Source: Pyrenophora tritici-repentis (taxonomy: Eukaryota; Ascomycota; Dothideomycetes; Pleosporales; Pleosporaceae). From it: a stretch of 64,000 nucleotides of DNA. Made by a program: the position numbers and the translations under genes. The notes below the pieces were generated by a model. It was not told the origin of the DNA. It saw only the letters and a list, made by a program, of their open reading frames with translations, and did not search any database. The stretch is taken from positions 7,130,001-7,194,000 of the forward strand of contig NC_089390.1 in assembly GCF_003171515.1 (NCBI RefSeq). Direction: 5' to 3'. Of the stretch, positions 23,100-35,201 are shown piece after piece (the stretch's first letter is position 1; the number at the start of each line of letters is the position of its first letter).

Positions 23100-25513
23100 A
23101 TGGATCAAGCCGAGCGGCCCTCCGTGACCAGAGCAGGCGCGTCACGAACTGCCCAGGCATGTGAGCGTTGTCGGAGTCTCAAGGCGCGGTGCCTACCCAG
23201 CAGCCAAGCTGGATTGTGTCAAAGGTACTTTTCGCCCAATCAATGCGTCGACGGACCTGATGCATTTCCAACCATGACCACTCGGCCCGCAACTGGAAAC
23301 GCTAACCATCTGCTAGATGCTTTACTGCTGGAAAAGAATGCGCGTGGGCTAATGTACCGCGGCGAGCCATGAAAATGCGTGCGCCTTCGTAAGTCATCGA
23401 CACCATTACGCTCTCCTTGTCACTCAAACTTTCCAGACGAATTGCACAAGTAGAGCAAAAGATAGATAGTCTTGTAGCTAAGCTAGTAAATGCGGCTGAT
23501 TCCGAAGGCACTACCAACTCAACACCCACCTCCACCTCCCCTCCTGGAGAGATAGTATCAGATCCATGTCAAGAGCAGCCAAGAGTTGCACCAGGCAGTT
23601 GGATGCCAGTACCATCATTTGAGCCGGTCACCTCAGATGTTAACGATAATCTTGAGCGGATACCAGATGCAACAGATGTAGACCGAGAATATCTCGAAGG
23701 TATTCGCAGCATACATAATTCTGGTGAACAGGAAAACATCAGTCAGACCCCAGAGGGCTTCCTCAAATCTTCGACACGCCCGGAAGCGCCCATAGACAGT
23801 CAAACTGTCAAACAGATCCTTGCTTCAAGCGAAGCGGATACGTTGCTGCGTGAATATCGCCAGATGTCGGCTACGTTCCCATTTGTTGTTATATCACCAG
23901 ATGTGAAAAGTGTTGACTTGCATGCTGAAAGACCCATGCTCTTTCTTGCAATTATTACAGTAGCTTCCTGGAAAGACCACTCGCGGCAAAAGAAGCTTGA
24001 CAGCGTTTATCGTACAGAACTTGCAAACCGCACAATCATCAGTCCCAAGAGAACACTGGGGCTAGTTCAGAGCGTGCTGGTTTATCTTTCATGGTGCGTC
24101 GTTTATTCGATTCGCCGATAGCTTAGAGCTAATTCCGCAGGTATCACTTCGTTTTCAGTCACAAGACGCAGCAGATCTTTTTCCTGCACCACCTTGTCAT
24201 TGGATTAGCCCTAGACATTGGCCTGCACCAAGACTACCAGCCACTGGGCTTTTCAACACCACGGCGACCGCCACCGCCACCGTCAGCCAAGGTGCTGAGA
24301 GAGAGATATCGAGCATTCTTGGGTTGCTATTACCTTGCTTCCATGTACGATACCCTTAATGGTTTATACAGCGCAATAATTGACGTAACTCAGGGTTGCA
24401 GCAGGATTTCAGAAGCCAAATATCCTGAAGCATACGCCTGCCATGGCCGAATGGGCCCAAGCATTGAAGCAAGACCACGAATATGAGTCAGACGAGATAA
24501 TTCAACACCTGATATCGTTGAGACAGATTGACGATCAAATACAAGATGCTTTGTTTACAGCCGACGCGAAACGGCTGTCACTCGCGGATGCGGGTACACT
24601 TATGCACATCAGATTTATGGAAACCCAACTTGATTCTTGGAAGAAAAATATATCTGGCGTAAGATCGCAACGCCGTATGTGTTTCTTGACTGCCATCGAC
24701 GAAGAAAAAAATCGCTAACAGTGATTAGTACTTGGCCTTTCCTTTTCTTTCACCAAGATGCTGTTACATAGTGTGGCACTTCGACCGCAACCTAAAGACC
24801 AAGACCCCTCCGTAATTTCGACCCAACTGAATTCCCTAAATTCAGCTCTCGAGGCAGGGAAGCATTTCTTGAATACTCTTTTGTCATTTCCAGTACACGA
24901 GTATCACCTCATATCCTTTACTGAGTGGATGCGCTTACCGACAGTCATTGGAACGGTTGCGAAATTATGCATGCCTTCAGATGCACATGTGGCTTCTAGT
25001 TGGGATGTACAGACCGCGCAGGAGCGAGTGCGCCTGGATCTCTGCCTCGAGTCTCTCTGCTACCGCATGCAGACTCTAACAGCATATCATAAGCGAGAAA
25101 ACCCTCACACTGACTTCTGGTATGCCATGTGCTTTATCATGGAGCTTACTAAATCATGGTATGTTCGTAAGATACAGCCAGCGGAGCCAGCTCAAACTCA
25201 ACCTGAGCCTACTCCGAATGGTTCTACAGACCAAAGCGTAAACAATCTGTCGTGTCCCATCTCTGGCACAGCAAAGAATCATCCGACACCCCGGGCAGAA
25301 ACATCTTACGACAGACTGGGCGGTAGCGACTATATGGGAGACATCAATATGGATATAGCAGCTGGAAACGATGATGGCAACGACCCTTTTGCCTTTTTGA
25401 AGGATATGGACTTCGATATGGAACAATTCTTTGACATGGATGGGGGCATATGGGGCGATGAAAGCTACAACAGTTATAGTGCCCTAGGCCTCGATGACAT
25501 TGCACCGTTCTAA
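23100..25513 (+). CDS. Zn2Cys6 transcription factor
   Basis: Fungal binuclear-cluster regulator of about 710 aa. Predicted exons: 23100-23224, 23317-23388, 23437-24093, 24141-24361, 24402-24674, 24729-25513. Splicing the first two exons gives cysteines 21, 24, 31, 40, 43 and 50, spaced C-x2-C-x6-C-x8-C-x2-C-x6-C, the canonical zinc cluster. A coiled-coil linker follows (RIAQVEQKIDSLVAKLV). The middle-homology region includes PMLFLAIITVASW, LVIGLALDIGLHQDYQP and LGCYYLASM. The C-terminus is acidic and aromatic (DPFAFLKDMDFDMEQFFDMD), a plausible activation domain. The 40-nt intron at 24362-24401 is the weakest call, since its GTTTAT donor is poor. It is convergent with an MFS exporter 127 bp away, a common regulator/target arrangement. 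Confidence 0.88.
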
Positions 25514-25640
25514 AGCTCATGGTCAGCACATGAGTTTAAGAAACTTGAGTGGCTCCACTCAAAGTGGTATGCATCTATGTAATAACTCGATAACACGTGT
25601 ACATTTTCCCGATACATTGGCACCTCGTTGCCTAATCCTA

Positions 25641-27335
25641 CTATCGCTCATGGCTCTTCTTCATCCGCCTTCTGACCTCCTTCACAGCTGCCGGTCCTGC
25701 ATTCGCTAAGCTAATTGCCCCAGCCATTACACCGCAAGCAACAGTGACAAGGTGGCTTGTCTTACACCCTTCCAAATAACCCCCAAGCACATCTTCCAGC
25801 TCAATACCCGTGAAAGAGTTGCGAATTTTCGTCGCACCAGCATCCAGAACCATGTCCACGTCGGCTTGTGACAGGCTCTGAGTAATGCTTCTCATCAACC
25901 CGCTTGTGAACGCCGCTTCGCTCGATGCAACAAATAACACCGTGCCGCAATTCTCCATAAAGAGCGACATTGAAGTGGCTGCGCTCAAGTCTTCGGCTGA
26001 TACCAGCGCTTGGTTTGCTATCATGGGAATTTGTAGGGAAAGACCGACGCCAATCGCTGTTAGGAATTCGTATCCAACCCAATCCCTGGTAGGAGTGCTG
26101 GCGTCCAATGTATATATCTTGGCATTCCCGGCTACGGCGAAAAGGGCGCCGATGAGTAAAAAGGGTTTGTAGTGTCGCCAGAAAGTAAGTAGCCCGTTCG
26201 ATACGAGTGTAAATGTCGAAACGCCCAGGACAAGCGGAATCAACCGGACACCACTTTGCGAAGCCGTATTGTTGTTTACAGACTGAAACTCGATGGGTAA
26301 CGTGTACATCAATGGAAAGAAAGCGCCTGCCAGAAAAAAGGAGTACAAGAGGTTGGCGAAGACGAGCTTGTTCTTGAAGAGATGTGCCTGTACCATAGCT
26401 TTGCTGCCCATTGCGTATTCGTTACCAACAAAGCAGACCATCAGACCTGCAAAGCCGAAGAAACTTCCAATGACACGCGCGCTGGTCCATGACATGGTCC
26501 CGGCCCAGTGCATTGCCATGATGAAACATGTGAAGCATCCAGATAGGATGACAGCGCCGTTGAGATCGAGGTTGAAAAGCTTTTCGTGAAGGGGGGCCTC
26601 CTTCGGTTTTCCGGGGTTCTTGAAACACATCATCATCATGAGTGCTGCTCCAAAACCGATTGGTAGGTTAATCCTGTTGCATTGTTTAACATGTTATCAA
26701 CGACAAGGTCATACAAAAACGTACCAGAAACACCACGTCCACCCGGGCCCATCTGTCAACGCGCCGCCCAGCAACGGACCAACCACGCTGGCGCATCCAA
26801 ACGTCAAACCCCCGATTCCCATATACGCCGCCCTATACTCTGGGCCAGCTGTCATCGCAATGATGATGAAAGCCCCTGTCATGATACCCCCACCACCTCC
26901 GCCAGCCACAATCCTCCCAAAAATGAGCACCTCGCTCGACGGCGCAGTCGCACATATCACATTTCCAATCTCAAATACTGCGATAGCGCAGAGAAATGTG
27001 ACCTTGAGGTTGAAATACTGGTACGCTTTGCCCCATACAGATTGAAAGGCGGTGTTGGTGATGGAGTAAGAAGATCCGTACCACGCTATATTGCTGATGC
27101 TGCCAAGCTGCGAGGTTATGCTGGGTATCGCGGTAGCGATGATTGTAGAGTCCAGGGCTGCGAGAAAGACGGATAGAACGAGTCCGATGGTTATCAGGAC
27201 TAGACGTATGCCCCGCGGGTACTGGGGTATCAATGCGGTGTTTTCTAGTCCGATGGGCCTAGTTGATAAGTTTGGTGAATTTCGATTGGTGAGCTCTATG
27301 GGCTCATCGCTCACTGCTAGATCTTGTATAGACAT
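25641..27335 (-). CDS. DHA2-type MFS drug/toxin exporter
   Basis: Fourteen-helix-type major facilitator transporter of the DHA2 class, whose fungal members export drugs or secondary metabolites. Exons on the minus strand are 27335-26725 and 26673-25641, giving 547 aa with a 51-nt intron (GTACGT donor, CAACAG acceptor). The class motif VFLAALDSTIIATAIPSI lies in helix 1. IAWYGSSYSITNTAFQSVWGK and the motif C-like [25 protein letters not shown] follow, the last created by splicing. The ATG at 27335 (MSIQDL) is preferred; the upstream frame is open but starts with TTG. Its partner is the convergent Zn2Cys6 regulator. No biosynthetic backbone gene is nearby, so the substrate is unknown. Confidence 0.92.
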
Positions 27336-27862
27336 TTTCGGAAGGTTGTAGTGATTGAAAAAGGATTCTAAAACGGCCGACGTTGTGTCAGATATGTAGT
27401 ATTTGGCGTCGGCGCTAGGGGTGGATGTGGTCAAGCGTCGGAATGAAAACTATCCTCGGTAGACGCTTACTCCGACAATGAACTTTGTGATACGGTTACT
27501 TTTGCGGATTGAACTGCGATAGTACTGCAATGTAGATGTGTAAGCGAAACACCCACCTTCTCGTTTGATTTTGACATCGGGCCAGGTTCTTCACATTATC
27601 CGGCTCGTAACCTTAGGCTTGTACTCCAATAAAGCCGAATCTATAAGGTACATATGTACTCTAGAAGCTTTCTAGTCCGATCTTTACGAACTATACCATA
27701 ACGAGCTTCCTCTTCATGAGATATGAGCGGAAATGGTGGATTCAGGATTGAGCGGAGATGTATAGATTCTCCTATTCGCCCGTTTTAGCTTCTAATTTGC
27801 TCCCTCCCCCATTCCGCGATTCGATGAAACCTGACCTGGTCTAGGCGTCTCGATAGGAAATC
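27336..27862. other. Intergenic region upstream of the MFS gene
   Basis: About 530 bp containing the promoter of the MFS exporter. Sequence is moderately AT-rich. No gene or motif was recognised. Confidence 0.5.
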
Positions 27863-28293
27863 TTAAGGTTCAAGATAGTATGGACGAAGAGGTAAATAGT
27901 GTGGTGCATCCCGCACGTGAAGGCCAAAACGCGAGAAATTATCGAGGAGTGTATTGATCAGGTTATCCAAAGCCGCATCCATGGGGTTGTCAGGTCTGCC
28001 GATGTAATCAGATGAGATTCCGACGTAGATCTCTGGTGAGACCCTTAATGTTTGTATGACAACCATAAGCACAAGACGTTCATGCTTAGCTAGCCAATCT
28101 TCCTGGATTCTATCTAGGAACCTTGTGACACGCTTAGTAACTTCTCGTGAAATTCTTTATGGATTTGTCGACAGGCAAACGGTAAGCCTTGAAATTGACG
28201 TAATTCAGATGGCTTCGGTTGGAGACTTGTGCGGTTAAGGATGTGGCCGTAGATTTCCAGTCGAAGCTCTGCTGGTAAAGCAAGGAAAGACAT
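27863..28293 (-). pseudogene. Broken F-box/2EXR-like small ORF
   Basis: An ATG at 28293 opens a 59-codon frame ending at 28114. It begins MSFLALPAELRLEIYGHIL, the LPxELRxxIY start typical of fungal F-box-like or 2EXR proteins, and continues LPFACRQIHKEFHEKLL. A second minus-strand frame, open from about 28152 down to 27863, carries RFLDRIQEDWLAKHERL and LRVSPEIYVGISSDYIG. The two frames overlap at about 28114-28152 and are shifted. No adequate intron joins them, as the available GT/AG pairs are under 30 nt. This reads as one gene with a frameshift. An alternative is a genuine 59-aa protein plus an unrelated ORF. Confidence 0.5.
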
Positions 28294-28607
28294 TTCTAGT
28301 GGTGATGTGACTGTAATTATTCGTTTAACGTCTCAGGAAATGCGAGTAAGAAGATTTTGTGAGAGAAAACTGGCGAGGATCTGAATGCACTTATAGACGA
28401 ATCGTCGCACGTTGGTGCGTTTCCGGTTTATTCTCGTTTACAATCGTACTTTTTTTCATTTGCTAAGTGCTTGGTTCCTTGGTGTATCTTTAGAACTACC
28501 CAGAGGTATCCATGGTAAGAAGTATGGGTTGGATGGCAAGGACCCACATATGACCAACTATTCTATCGGCGACTCTAGTGGAATACAATACTCCCCACAA
28601 ATCCGCG
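28294..28607. other. Intergenic region
   Basis: About 310 bp between the broken F-box-like ORF and the end of the CE12 esterase gene. Nothing was recognised. Confidence 0.5.
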
Positions 28608-29431
28608 TTACGCAGGCTGACCGTCCCTGATCAATTGACTCAGTGTCTCGTTTGCCTGTGTCCATTCTTTGAATTCCCCTTCGTACTTTTCTACCAACAA
28701 ATCACTCACTATCCTAGCAAACACCACCTCGCCCAACGGGTTCAAATGTGTTCGATCCTTCCCAGTAGTTCCGTTATCACCATAGTTGTACCTATCTGCG
28801 CCTATCTGTCCGAGCGCATTCACGTACTGCGTCGAAGCTTTGTTCAAGTTGATATAGTGCAGACTCTTGGAACTAGCCACATCGATGGTGATGGCCGCTT
28901 CGTTGGCAAGGTTTTCTATAACACGACCCGTGGTAGTGTTGAAGGTGCGGCGCGTCAAAGGGGTGACCAGGATGGGTGTGCCACCAGACTGGATGACTTC
29001 GGATGCGAAGGTTGCCAGATTGTTTCGATAGTCTGTTATGGACACACCAGAAGTCGCCTTTTGGTCGTTATGGCCAAACTAGTACATTGTTAGCTACCTT
29101 TATCTGCCTTGAAGCTCGAGAGGCTCCATACCTGAATCGTCACGTAGACATTGTAGTCTTCCTTGTAAGTCCCGACGTCTCTGGTGACCTTTGCCCAATC
29201 CCCTCCGGCGCGGAATGATCTTGTTGTTGCGCCGCTGTGCCCGTAGTTGTGGCCTGAAGCGCCGTTTGCGAGGGTGGTAGACAGGAACGCATCGCCCCAA
29301 CCACCTATGGTCGCTGTTGTTGAGTCACCTGCTAACAGCCAATATATGGGTTTTGTATCGCGGCTATGTAGGGCACTGGGTACTGCAAGAGCGAAAGCAA
29401 GAGGTGTGAACGAAAGAAGTGATGTGCGCAT
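28608..29431 (-). CDS. Secreted rhamnogalacturonan acetylesterase (CE12, SGNH hydrolase)
   Basis: Extracellular esterase expected to remove acetyl groups from pectic rhamnogalacturonan, aiding plant-wall breakdown. Exons on the minus strand are 29431-29132 and 29078-28608, giving 256 aa. The 53-nt intron has a GTATGG donor, CTAAC branch and CTAG acceptor. Residues 1-17 or so form a signal peptide (MRTSLLSFTPLAFALAV). SGNH blocks are visible: GDSTT with the nucleophilic Ser, GHSGATTRSFR, FGHND formed exactly at the splice junction, and DRTHLN with the catalytic Asp and His. Length matches the family. Confidence 0.92.
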
Positions 29432-30414
29432 AATTGCTTGTGAAGTGACTCGTATGTAGTCTTGAATTCAGCTCGAGCTACCTTACCAAGGACTATATAA
29501 AGTGAAGTCAGGTTGTAAGGTCAAACCAGGCCAGGAACACCGGCGGAAAGGATGCCATAGTTTTACCAGATGGTTGTCTAATCTATATCTTCCGCGAAAT
29601 GACCTTTCTTGTCCTTCAAATAAACCCGTATGTAGTTACAGTCGCCGGAAGGCTTTCCAAAAGTTAAGTGTAAGGTTGCAGATCCCCGCCTTCCGGCTGT
29701 GTTTGCGGGGCAAGCAGTGGCGGGGCGGGTGCGCCCTGCCAGGAACCTCGCGACAACATGGACCGAGAAAGCTAGGATCTTAAGCCCCCATTTGCCAACA
29801 GCATTAGCTAGACTGCCACCAACACCATGTTTGTTGATTCTTATGGTAGTGCTAAATTTTCCAATTTCGAGCTTTCTCACTCAGTAGTGAGCTTTTGTAG
29901 CTGGGCAGCGTTTTTCACGCCTGCGTCTATGGTGTGCAAGTACACGCCTTCTTCCAAGTAATGAAAAGGAGATAAAAAAAGGGTATGAATTCTAATGTAG
30001 GTTAGATTCAATATAGTATAATTGACTCAAGATGTTAATCAGAAGTGCACAAAGTTGTGAGCTCACATTGTGAGGCAGCGGAAAGATCCCACTAGCGTGC
30101 ATTCATTTCTTACTCTTCTAGGTAGAGTCTAGAGTGTGACGGGATTTCGTTATACAGAGATACACATCTAAAAATCTTTGATGGCTTAATGACCCGGCAT
30201 ATGGTAATCGAGTCGATTTCACGTCGGATGAGAGGTGCGCGTGGGTGAAAGCCCATGGGTTGCATGACGTAGCGCGAGGAGCTATGCCTATCTGGGCTTA
30301 GCGTTCTATATCACGAGCCATGACCGTGCGCAAGGCGACAACTCAGCCATCAACGCGCTTATCATGACACGTCCAACCTTCGCCTTTCCATCTCTCTTGT
30401 AATGCCCAAACACC
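29432..30414. other. Divergent intergenic region
   Basis: About 980 bp between the starts of the esterase (minus) and Atg15 (plus), with promoters for both. An open frame at 29578-29880 on the minus strand lacks an ATG at its 5' end and resembles nothing known. Confidence 0.5.
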
Positions 30415-32161
30415 ATGTCGTCAAATACAACAGCACTTAATCCTCGAGGCAGGTCCTCTCGTACTCTTCTCGTCTTTGGCGTATTCGCGCAGGTCGCCTT
30501 ACTTGCTTGTATCTTTTGGACCTACGGAAGTTACGCCTCTCGTGATCCGACCACTTTAGCGGAGGCAACATCTAACACGACGCCGAGACCAAATGGCTTT
30601 ACCTTGCGGCATCTCTTGGACCATGGTGCCGGCCAACCCGGACCGCGTGCACGTAGGTTTGATGTCACGCCTGAGCGGTTTGCGGCTGCTGGTGTCGATT
30701 CTCGCATCGGCCCCTTCACCGTTAAGACAGCACCCGTGAAGATAGAAAGACCCGCGTTGCGTAGTTATGGGACCCAACATCCCATGTCGTCAATGTGGAT
30801 AGCTGAAGATGTACCTGGTCCGGATGTCGAAGATAAAGAAACCGTTATTAGTTTTGCTAATATGTCTGAGGATGCGTACAAAGTTGGACGTGACGATCCC
30901 GGATGGATGAATGTTGATGAGCATTATAATAACTCGGTTCCCTTTGGTTGGGACGATAGCGGTATTCGAGGCCATGTGTTCAGCGACGACACCAACTCCA
31001 CTATCATCCTGGCCGTCAAGGGCACAACGGTTGCCATGTTCGAGGGCGACGGAACTTCAGTACATGACAAAGAGAACGACAACCTATATGGTTCCTGTTG
31101 CTGTGGCCAAGGTGGCACCTACCTTTGGCGTCAAGTATGTGACTGCCAGACTGGTACCTACAGCTGCGACGAGCAATGCGTCAAAAACGAGTTGCGAAAG
31201 CCAAACAGGTATTATGCTGCGACTGTCGAGCTATATCAAGAGGTTGCCAAAATCTATCCGCATGCGAACATCATCACCACAGGGCATAGTCTAGGAGGAG
31301 TTCTGGCTTCACTGATCGGGCTACAACACGGGATTCCCGCTGTGACTTTTGAAGCGTACCCACAAGCCTTGGCAGCCAAGCGCTTAGGGCTTCCTGCAGC
31401 TGGCGACGTTGCTCCCCTTAGAAAAGATACTGGTGGTTTCCACTTTGGACATACCGCTGACCCGGTGTACATGGGCACCTGCAACGGCGCGACGAGCTTC
31501 TGCTCTATCGGGGGTTATGCGTTTGAAACCCTTTGCCACACCGGAAAGCGGTGTGCGTATGATGTGGTCAAAGATTGGGGCTGGAGGCAAAGCACGCAAA
31601 CACACAGCCTAAGGTACGCTATAGACAACGTGTATATGAAGTACGACAAGGCGGCAACATGCCAAGAGGAGGATGTCGGATGCGTTGATTGTTACCTATG
31701 GAAATTCGAGAATGGTACCCACACCAAGCCACCAATGAGCTCATCAACGACAAGCACTACGTCCTCGAGGACACGCACGGAAACTTGCAAGACTCCAGGG
31801 TGGTGGGGCTGTCGTGATGAGACTACTACGATGGAGTCTACAACATCGTCTAGCTCGCCAATCACTACAACAAGCACGAGCTCGAGCACAAGCACTTGTC
31901 ACACTGTGAGTCTTTCCAATGCTGTCACCACACATGAATCGCTGACTTTTCAAGCCCGGATGGTTCGGTTGCAAAGATAAGCCGACCGATGTTCCAACTA
32001 CAACTACCACATCGAGTGAGCCAACAACGACAACATGTGCTACTAAAGGCTGGTTTGGCAGGTGCCGCGACGATGTGCCTGCAACGACTACCCCCGCGAT
32101 GGAGGGGCATGCTTACTGGCGGACTGCAGCAACAGCAACAGCGACTCCGACGTCTACCTAG
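30415..32161 (+). CDS. ATG15: Vacuolar/autophagic lipase Atg15-like
   Basis: Class 3 lipase that in yeast reaches the vacuole via multivesicular bodies and lyses autophagic-body membranes. Exons 30415-31905 and 31955-32161 give 565 aa; the 49-nt intron starts GTGAGT. A single membrane anchor lies at residues 19-41 or so (LLVFGVFAQVALLACIFWTYG), making a type II protein. The nucleophile motif GHSLGG places Ser at residue 292. Upstream segments TIILAVKGTT and the Cys-rich CCCGQGGTYLWRQVC and CDEQCV are typical of Atg15. Beyond residue 440 the tail is Thr/Ser-rich and carries three copies of a TPGWWGCRD-type motif, the second and third supplied by exon 2. Without splicing, translation would stop 25 codons into the intron/exon 2 region. 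Confidence 0.9.
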
Positions 32162-34982
32162 CGTGGATTTAGTGCTTCTCTGCTCTACCTGGCTATCGGC
32201 TACTCTAACCCCTGAATACACCTAGTCTGTGACAATTCTCAATCAAGCTCTTGAGCATCATAGACGAGGCCTGCCTTGATCCCTTCTCCAGAGCCTGGAA
32301 ATGTTGAGCCCAACCATGTCCCAATATGCCCATCCTGTCATACTGGCAGTAATACAGTACCTTGCCGTAGGACAAGTTCATCTGTATCGCCTTACCAAGT
32401 GCAAACCGATATCTCGCACACGGTAGCCCCGAGGGGACATGGATCTGAGGTTGGAAGATGTAATGGATGGTTTGAAGGGTCCTGAACGGGGGTCATGAGG
32501 TGCCTGTGGCAATGATGAAAGACTGTGATGCGCTTCGAAGGCTTATCGCATCCTGGGAGCTTTAGTGACGAGGAACAGCGACTACATACATTCGAGCAAT
32601 CTTATATTGCAGCTTCATTTCTCATATCTTCGCTTTTTCCTATCTGGACCATAGTCATCGACTTTCTTGCGTTGCGAACCCCGTTGCGCCGGCTGAAGCA
32701 TCATATTGCTAACACTTTGATAGCTATTATGATCCTCGATACGCTCGGAGTCAGCACGTCGGCCTCTCGCTTCATAGTGATTCCGAACGTTGGCGATACG
32801 GCACCTTTCGATCCTTGCCATGACTTGTTGGAACTAGACATCATCTAAGATTAGCGGCAGCCGTACCATGACCACGTCAACAAGTCTCCTTGCGCGATCG
32901 TCACATGCTTGCCGCATATATCCGACATGGTTTTCATGGTAGAAGCTTAGTTTCTTCCACGCATTAAATCGCAGCCTCGAGAAGACAAATTAAGAAGATG
33001 TGCGATATTCGCGCACGAAGTGAGGCTTTGGTGATTGTCAGCGGAGATAAACAGCCCCACAAGGCTGACGAAAACCAGGGCGTCGAAACACACTAAGAAG
33101 GAATAGAGCAGATGTGAAGGGCCATAGTAGTCCCCACAACAAATCGAGACCACAGTTGGGTGCACAGTACTTACTCTGTTCTTGGGATTGCAAGTACATG
33201 AGCAAAGCCATTCCCATGTTCACCTACAAACACTGCTGATCAGCAGATCATGTTCCAGTACATATTAAGAGCATGCAATATAATCCAAACCAGACATGGC
33301 AACACATCTTCTTATCCTGTGTGAGCACGGTCAAGCCTCAGCAGACCCCACCACGAGCGATCGATCCGCGCCGATCACCAACCCCACTGACACCCACCTG
33401 GCGGCAGAGGTCGAAGGCCGAAAGTCCGTGTTGCACATAGACAAAGTTTCAACCTAGTCTCGTGGCCGCGTGTAGGTTGCGGATACGACGGAGAGCTTAT
33501 ATGGCGAGCAGCGAACAGCAGCGGTCAAAAGTCGGATGGCTCGGGTAAGCTACTGCGAACTGCTTAGTGTTGAAGTTTGACTCCAATTGATTACATGCGC
33601 AGCAACAATCAGGCAGTCAGCAATGTGGCATGCGGGAGGCAGGCCAGAACGGCGAAATAGGTGGAGAATATGTTGGCGATTGCGGTTCACGCACTTATCG
33701 ATGCCGATCATTTCATGTCCGGACAGTCTCGACCGCGACTGGTCTCATATCTGCAGCCGTGTATCTTAACAACAGGAAGTTATATCTCACCATATCAGCC
33801 ACCTCACAACTGATGGGTCCCGTGCCCAGTGGGCCACGTTGATGCGTTAGGCAGCGAAGCGCCGCCGGAGCGGGAAGAGGCAGATGTGCTCGGATGACAC
33901 ATGGTCATAATAGGCCGAGACTCTTGCGGCGTAATAGCAAAGGGCTGAGATATGGCAACCGCACGGCAGCTGCGGGTCGCAGCGAGCCTCGAGGCATGCT
34001 GATGAGTATACGGCCTAGTGGCAGTGCACGGCTCCGCCCTCTCAGGCCACCATCATCGACGGAGACATTTGTTTGAAACGGGGTTTATTCCCTCGCTCCC
34101 TGTGCAGAAGCCATCTGGCCCGTTTCGAGGCGGCGCAAACTTTCATGTACATACTGCGAGCGGTTTCAGTGGCAGAGGCGGCGACTTGGCATGGCGACCC
34201 TAATTCGAGACCCGTCGTCGCATGTGCATTTGCACAGCACAGAGCAGGGCAGTCACAGATTGATGCCGGAAAAGCCGGGTAGGGGGGAAAAGCCAGCTGG
34301 GCGGGATTTTGCGCTAAGTCCGCATTGATGGACAACTGGGGCAGGGTCTCGTGCATGTGTAAGAGAAGCTTCGGGCCAGTAAGTCAGAAAAAGCACGGGC
34401 CCTGTATAGTCTGGCCTGGCCTCGGGCCTCTCCACCGTGTAATCTACCATGACACACCATATCATGGACGCGTCAACGGTCATAAGAAGTCCAGCTGCCG
34501 TCATCACATGTATTGATCCTTCCATCTTCTCGAAAGTACGACACACGGACGACGAACCTTGCCCAACATACAAGTACAGCTGCCAGCCGCACAACTTGCT
34601 TCTTTGCAGATCAACTGGGTATCCTCACATTAGCTCGATCCGGTATTCAAACACTATAATTGGACCCATTTCGCTGCAACCAAGGCACGCCAACGGACAC
34701 CATCAACTCCGGTTAACTTACGGCCCAAGTACCCTGCATATCTTGAATTTGCTGGCTACATCATCGGGCTGTCACGCACACCTCGCACATATATTACGAA
34801 CTTGAACCCTCGGCTTGAAGGCTTGCGCATCATCACCACGCTACAAAGTCTTCCCATCGCTCAAGTCACACACACACACAACAACACAACTCACTACCTA
34901 CACTACACTACACTACACCACTACACAACCAAACAAGGCCACCACTACAAGCTCTTCAGTTCTTCCATACAAACAAGCCACA
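32162..34982. other. Gene-poor 2.8-kb region
   Basis: Contains Atg15 3' sequence, then scattered short ORFs. An ATG-started frame at 32528-32848 (107-codon class, one hydrophobic stretch ISSLFPIWTIVIDFLAL) and a minus-strand frame at 32947-33165 with a hydrophobic segment are the only two worth mention; neither resembles a known family. The last 130 bp carry CA and CTACA repeats before the small cysteine-rich ORF. Confidence 0.45.
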
Positions 34983-35201
34983 ATGTTCTCTTGCGCCAAC
35001 TACGAGCGAGGCTGCAGGGGCCGATGCAACCGCATGAACGGTCGATGTGACAGCTGCCACACACTCAACCTCCAAGTGCGCAGCAATAGCTCCTCATCCG
35101 CATCTTCAGTCAACAGCCTTCCGTCAGCTGCCTATTCGGCAATGACCAGCTCCTTCGCATCCCTCTCACAAGCCAACTCCTCTTCGACAAGGGCACAATA
35201 A
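34983..35201 (+). CDS. Small cysteine-rich protein, 72 aa, function unknown
   Basis: ATG at 34983 in a good context (CACA before ATG) opens a 72-aa frame. The N-terminal half has six Cys: two pairs in SCANYERGCRGRCN and two in RCDSCHTLNL, close to a small zinc-ribbon or knuckle pattern (C-x6-C-x3-C ... C-x2-C). The C-terminal half is Ser/Ala-rich and disordered. I recall short fungal hypothetical proteins starting MFxCANYxRGCRGR, so this is likely a real small gene rather than chance. It lacks a signal peptide, arguing against a secreted effector. A CTACA-repeat leader precedes it. Confidence 0.55.
   Translation: MFSCANYERGCRGRCNRMNGRCDSCHTLNLQVRSNSSSSASSVNSLPSAAYSAMTSSFASLSQANSSSTRAQ

Noticed and set aside
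27336..27434. N-terminal extension of the MFS exporter
   Set aside because: The upstream frame starts at TTG, not ATG. The ATG at 27335 fits the family.
29578..29880. 100-codon minus-strand ORF
   Set aside because: Begins with GTG and resembles no known protein; probably chance in a divergent promoter region.
32947..33223. Two overlapping minus-strand ORFs with hydrophobic stretches
   Set aside because: Could be part of a membrane protein split by a GTAAGT intron, but no family pattern or complete exon chain could be assembled.
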